From Chloroflexota bacterium (lineage in GTDB: Bacteria; Chloroflexota; Anaerolineae; Anaerolineales; Villigracilaceae), in contig JACPVB010000179.1 of assembly GCA_016191985.1 (NCBI GenBank), positions 1-5,996 of the forward strand: 5,996 nucleotides of DNA, given 5' to 3'. Under the pieces are notes generated by a model. That model searched no databases, had not been told where the DNA came from, and was given only the letters and a program-made list of their open reading frames with translations. Shown piece by piece: positions 3,537 through 5,996 of the stretch. Each line of letters begins with the position of its first letter. Position 1 is the first letter of the stretch. The translations under genes and the position numbers were made by a program.

Positions 3537-5774
3537 ATGAAAAAGAAATTCCATCGTGGCTATTTATTTTTTGGTGTCTTCTTAGCCATAGTTGCATATG
3601 GCTTAACTTTATTACTTTATCCCGAATGGCGTTACTCTTGGGGACTCTTGTTAACCTTGTTAGTGATCGTAATAAGTGGAGTAGTATCGTTCTTAGCTGG
3701 GGTCAGGCAAGCTTTTGAGACATCCACTGACACTTCTTCAGTTAATTCTAAAAATAATGTCATAACAAATACTGTTGACCATCATAGCTCGGGTCTTGAA
3801 GTTAACGCACCGATACATGGGCCGCAAGTCGGCGGAATTACAATTAACATCCCAGTTTCGACAGAAAGCAGAAGTCCCAATCTGAGCAGCGATTCGCCGT
3901 CAATTATGAAAGATAACGAGGCTCCAAAGATAGGGTGGGAGTATCGCGATTCCAAGTTGTTGCATATTTATTTTGAGAAGTGTGCAGAATACGATCCCGA
4001 AATATTTAAAGATATCACAGACAACGAGGTAAATGTAAGAGATTACTTAATATCAAGTGGACTTGCCTATTTAGAAAATGGGCGCGCTTTTCTTACAGGA
4101 GAAGGAGTATTGCTATGTGGTCAAAGAAAAATAATTCCTCGTGACCAATATCACATCCACGTGAAGTTCAAACAAGATTCGGGCCAAGAAAGTTTACATG
4201 AAGAGTTATTTGGCTCAGTACTGTATTTGTACTATGAGCTATCTGAGCGCCTGAAGCCACTGTACCAACGCCGCATGGGGTCACCTGACGTGCGTGACGA
4301 GTCGGGTGCGGAAAAGCTCTTTTTTGATTATCCTGAAAAAGTAATTAGTGAAGCATTAACTAATTTCCTTGTTCATAGAGACTATTCTGTTGACGATATC
4401 GGTTTTATTACTATCTATCCTGATAAAGTAGAATTCACTAATCCAGGTTTAAGCGAGTTTTCACCTCAAGAATTATTAACTTCAATTGCTCCAGTCAGGC
4501 CTATTTATAAAAGAAACCCTAGGTTAATTGAGGCAATGAATAAATCGCGCTTAAATGAGCGGGAAGGCGGAGGCATCCTCAGAATTAGAACCGAACTTGT
4601 GAACAACAAATCAGTATTTAGCGATGGATCCCCTGGCTTGACAATTGAAAATGATTCGAGACACCAACGATTTACACTTACTATATTTAAACGGAAACTT
4701 ATTGTTCAAGCCGAATCAGCATTTACAACACTGCAATCCCCGTTTATGGGGCCATCATTACCTCCTCAAGGAATCATAGGACGTAAAGATATCATCACAA
4801 AGATTGGAAATTTACTGGCTCTCGATACGATGGGAGCAGTGAATATTCCTCCAGTGGTTCTTAGGGGAATGGGTGGTACTGGCAAAACAACTATAGCCAT
4901 CGCATTAGTCAATCAAAGAAAGATACGCTATATATTTCCCGAGGGTGTACTATGGGCATCGTTAGGCCCTAAACCAAATATGCGTTTTATCCTCAATGAG
5001 TGGGGGCGAGCATTGGGAATAGATTTATGGAAAGAAACGGATGAACTATCCTGTCATCAACTTTTGAAAACTGTGCTTCGGGATAGGCACATGTTTATCG
5101 TCATTGACGATGTCTGGGAAACAAGTGGGGTTAGCTTATTATCAATAGGAGGCCCATACTGTCGCACATTATTTACTACTCGCGAGGTACCAATTGCAAA
5201 TGACTTAGCTACGCGCGAGCGAACCATTCGAATCGATGTACTTCAACCAGATGCAGCTCGAAATCTTCTACTAAAGCTAGCTCCCGAATTAGCTAAAGTT
5301 AATAAGAAAACCGTCATGCGTCTCTGTGAAAAACTGGAATTTCTTCCATTAGGATTATCGCTTGCAGGCCGTATGCTTGCAAATGAATCGGATATATCAA
5401 TGAGGTTAAATCGATTGCTAAATGAGTTGGTAGACCGCCGAGAAGTTCGTTTACAGTTGACGCAATCCGAGGGCCGACCAGGCGTAATTGAAGGAAAGCC
5501 TATCTCATTGCAAGCCATTCTAGGCATGAGCGTAGAGCGACTTAGCAAACAGGATCAAGAGCGTTTCGCAATGCTTTCAGTTTTTGGCAGTGAGCCACAC
5601 ACATGGGAAATAAAAGCCGCTTCAGCCGTATGGGAATGTACTGCTGAAGATGCCGAAGAAACATTATCTCATTTGATTCAACGTGGCTTAGTTGAACCTA
5701 AAAACAATCGCTATTGGATGCATGCCCTATTAGCTGATTACGCCGCCGAGCTACTCGAAGAGAAAGGTCTATAA
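3537..5774 (+). CDS. Membrane-anchored STAND ATPase: 2TM, GHKL-type ATP-binding domain, NB-ARC
   Basis: The product has 745 residues. Residues 8-28 and 34-56 are two hydrophobic helices joined by a five-residue turn, preceded by basic residues, so both ends should be cytosolic. A polar linker (about 57-130) includes a Gly/Asn/Ile-rich stretch, VNAPIHGPQVGGITINIPV. Residues 134-385 resemble the region that follows AlbA_2 in Schlafen-like regulators, including the GHKL-type domain: EALTNFLVHRDYS (272-284, N-box Asn276), TNPG (301-304) and RNPRLIEA...EREGGGILRI (327-350). NB-ARC follows: Walker A GMGGTGKTT (444-452), Walker B FIVIDDVW (520-527), LFTTRE (545-550, sensor Arg549), LPLGL (603-607), then a winged helix with MHA at 728-730 in place of MHD. 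NB-ARC proteins are nucleotide-driven oligomerising switches, often in immunity. There are no C-terminal TPR, WD40 or LRR repeats. Its AT-rich composition suggests acquisition. A defence or signalling role is inferred. Confidence 0.88.
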   Translation: MKKKFHRGYLFFGVFLAIVAYGLTLLLYPEWRYSWGLLLTLLVIVISGVVSFLAGVRQAFETSTDTSSVNSKNNVITNTVDHHSSGLEVNAPIHGPQVGGITINIPVSTESRSPNLSSDSPSIMKDNEAPKIGWEYRDSKLLHIYFEKCAEYDPEIFKDITDNEVNVRDYLISSGLAYLENGRAFLTGEGVLLCGQRKIIPRDQYHIHVKFKQDSGQESLHEELFGSVLYLYYELSERLKPLYQRRMGSPDVRDESGAEKLFFDYPEKVISEALTNFLVHRDYSVDDIGFITIYPDKVEFTNPGLSEFSPQELLTSIAPVRPIYKRNPRLIEAMNKSRLNEREGGGILRIRTELVNNKSVFSDGSPGLTIENDSRHQRFTLTIFKRKLIVQAESAFTTLQSPFMGPSLPPQGIIGRKDIITKIGNLLALDTMGAVNIPPVVLRGMGGTGKTTIAIALVNQRKIRYIFPEGVLWASLGPKPNMRFILNEWGRALGIDLWKETDELSCHQLLKTVLRDRHMFIVIDDVWETSGVSLLSIGGPYCRTLFTTREVPIANDLATRERTIRIDVLQPDAARNLLLKLAPELAKVNKKTVMRLCEKLEFLPLGLSLAGRMLANESDISMRLNRLLNELVDRREVRLQLTQSEGRPGVIEGKPISLQAILGMSVERLSKQDQERFAMLSVFGSEPHTWEIKAASAVWECTAEDAEETLSHLIQRGLVEPKNNRYWMHALLADYAAELLEEKGL

Positions 5775-5861
5775 GGGAGTTTACGATGGAAGTCGCAAGC
5801 ACAGGCAAAACAGCGTGCAATCGATAAGTGGGATTCGCCGGGTTTTCAAACATTTTCTTAG
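5775..5861 (+). other. In-frame continuation past the STAND stop codon, overlapping a 13-codon mini-ORF
   Basis: After the TAA at 5772-5774 the same frame stays open for 28 codons to a TAG at 5859-5861. It encodes a coding-like, polar helical stretch (RWKSQAQAKQRAIDKWDSP). No start codon occurs in it. In another frame AAGGGAG (5773-5779) lies 6 bases before an ATG at 5786 that encodes only MEVASTGKTACNR (stop at 5825-5827). Either could be a remnant of a longer C-terminus or of a downstream gene. Chance is also possible at this length. Confidence 0.3.
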
Positions 5862-5996
5862 CTAGACTTTATCCATTTGTAGAGCAGAATACGCTTGAAT
5901 TTACTCTCAAATATGCTATTTCTACGACATTGTGAACTTTTTTGGACTTCGCTACGCAGTAGTGATATCGCAAAACTATCTTTTGCCAGAAAAATG
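5862..5996. other. AT-rich intergenic tail, no supported gene
   Basis: I see no open frame with a start, ribosome site or recognisable product on either strand. There is no clean hairpin followed by a T-run; the only T-run (near 5938-5944) lacks a stem. An ATG occupies the last three bases (5994-5996), but nothing upstream marks it as a gene start. Confidence 0.5.

Noticed and set aside
5938..5996. Terminator or new gene start at the right edge (T-run near 5938-5944, ATG at 5994)
   Set aside because: No stem precedes the T-run, and the ATG has neither a Shine-Dalgarno nor any downstream sequence to judge.

Overview
The window looks like a chromosomal stretch of a bacterium, most likely from the Chloroflexota (Anaerolineae-like). 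I infer this from the protein style, the moderate GC of the core genes, near-consensus TATAAT boxes close to start codons, and the palindromic intergenic repeats. No rRNA or other marker gene is present, so the placement is tentative.

Layout. The left edge (1-816, minus strand) holds the N-terminal third of mutS2, cut by the window edge. An 79-base divergent spacer separates it from four plus-strand genes: an SDR-family oxidoreductase (896-1669), an HAD-superfamily phosphatase-like protein (1766-2422), an alpha-acetolactate decarboxylase (2627-3370), and a large STAND/NB-ARC ATPase (3537-5774). The first three gaps carry palindromic repeats. Two related copies precede the SDR and HAD genes, each directly upstream of a Shine-Dalgarno sequence. 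A composite element of about 167 bases precedes the decarboxylase. The last 222 bases hold no convincing gene.

How the genes fit together. The SDR, HAD and decarboxylase genes do not form an obvious pathway: acetolactate decarboxylase makes acetoin, but no acetolactate synthase is visible. They look like a loose run of small metabolic genes, probably each with its own promoter.

The standout is the 745-residue STAND protein. It has a short membrane hairpin, a glycine/asparagine/isoleucine-rich linker, a GHKL-type ATP-binding domain of the kind normally found behind an AlbA_2 (Schlafen-like) domain, and then a complete NB-ARC switch ending at its winged helix. The gene is visibly more AT-rich than its neighbours, stands alone, and seems to be expressed from a leaderless promoter. 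It resembles bacterial NLR-like immune ATPases in plan, but the domain combination is not one I recognise. A defence or signalling role is inference only.
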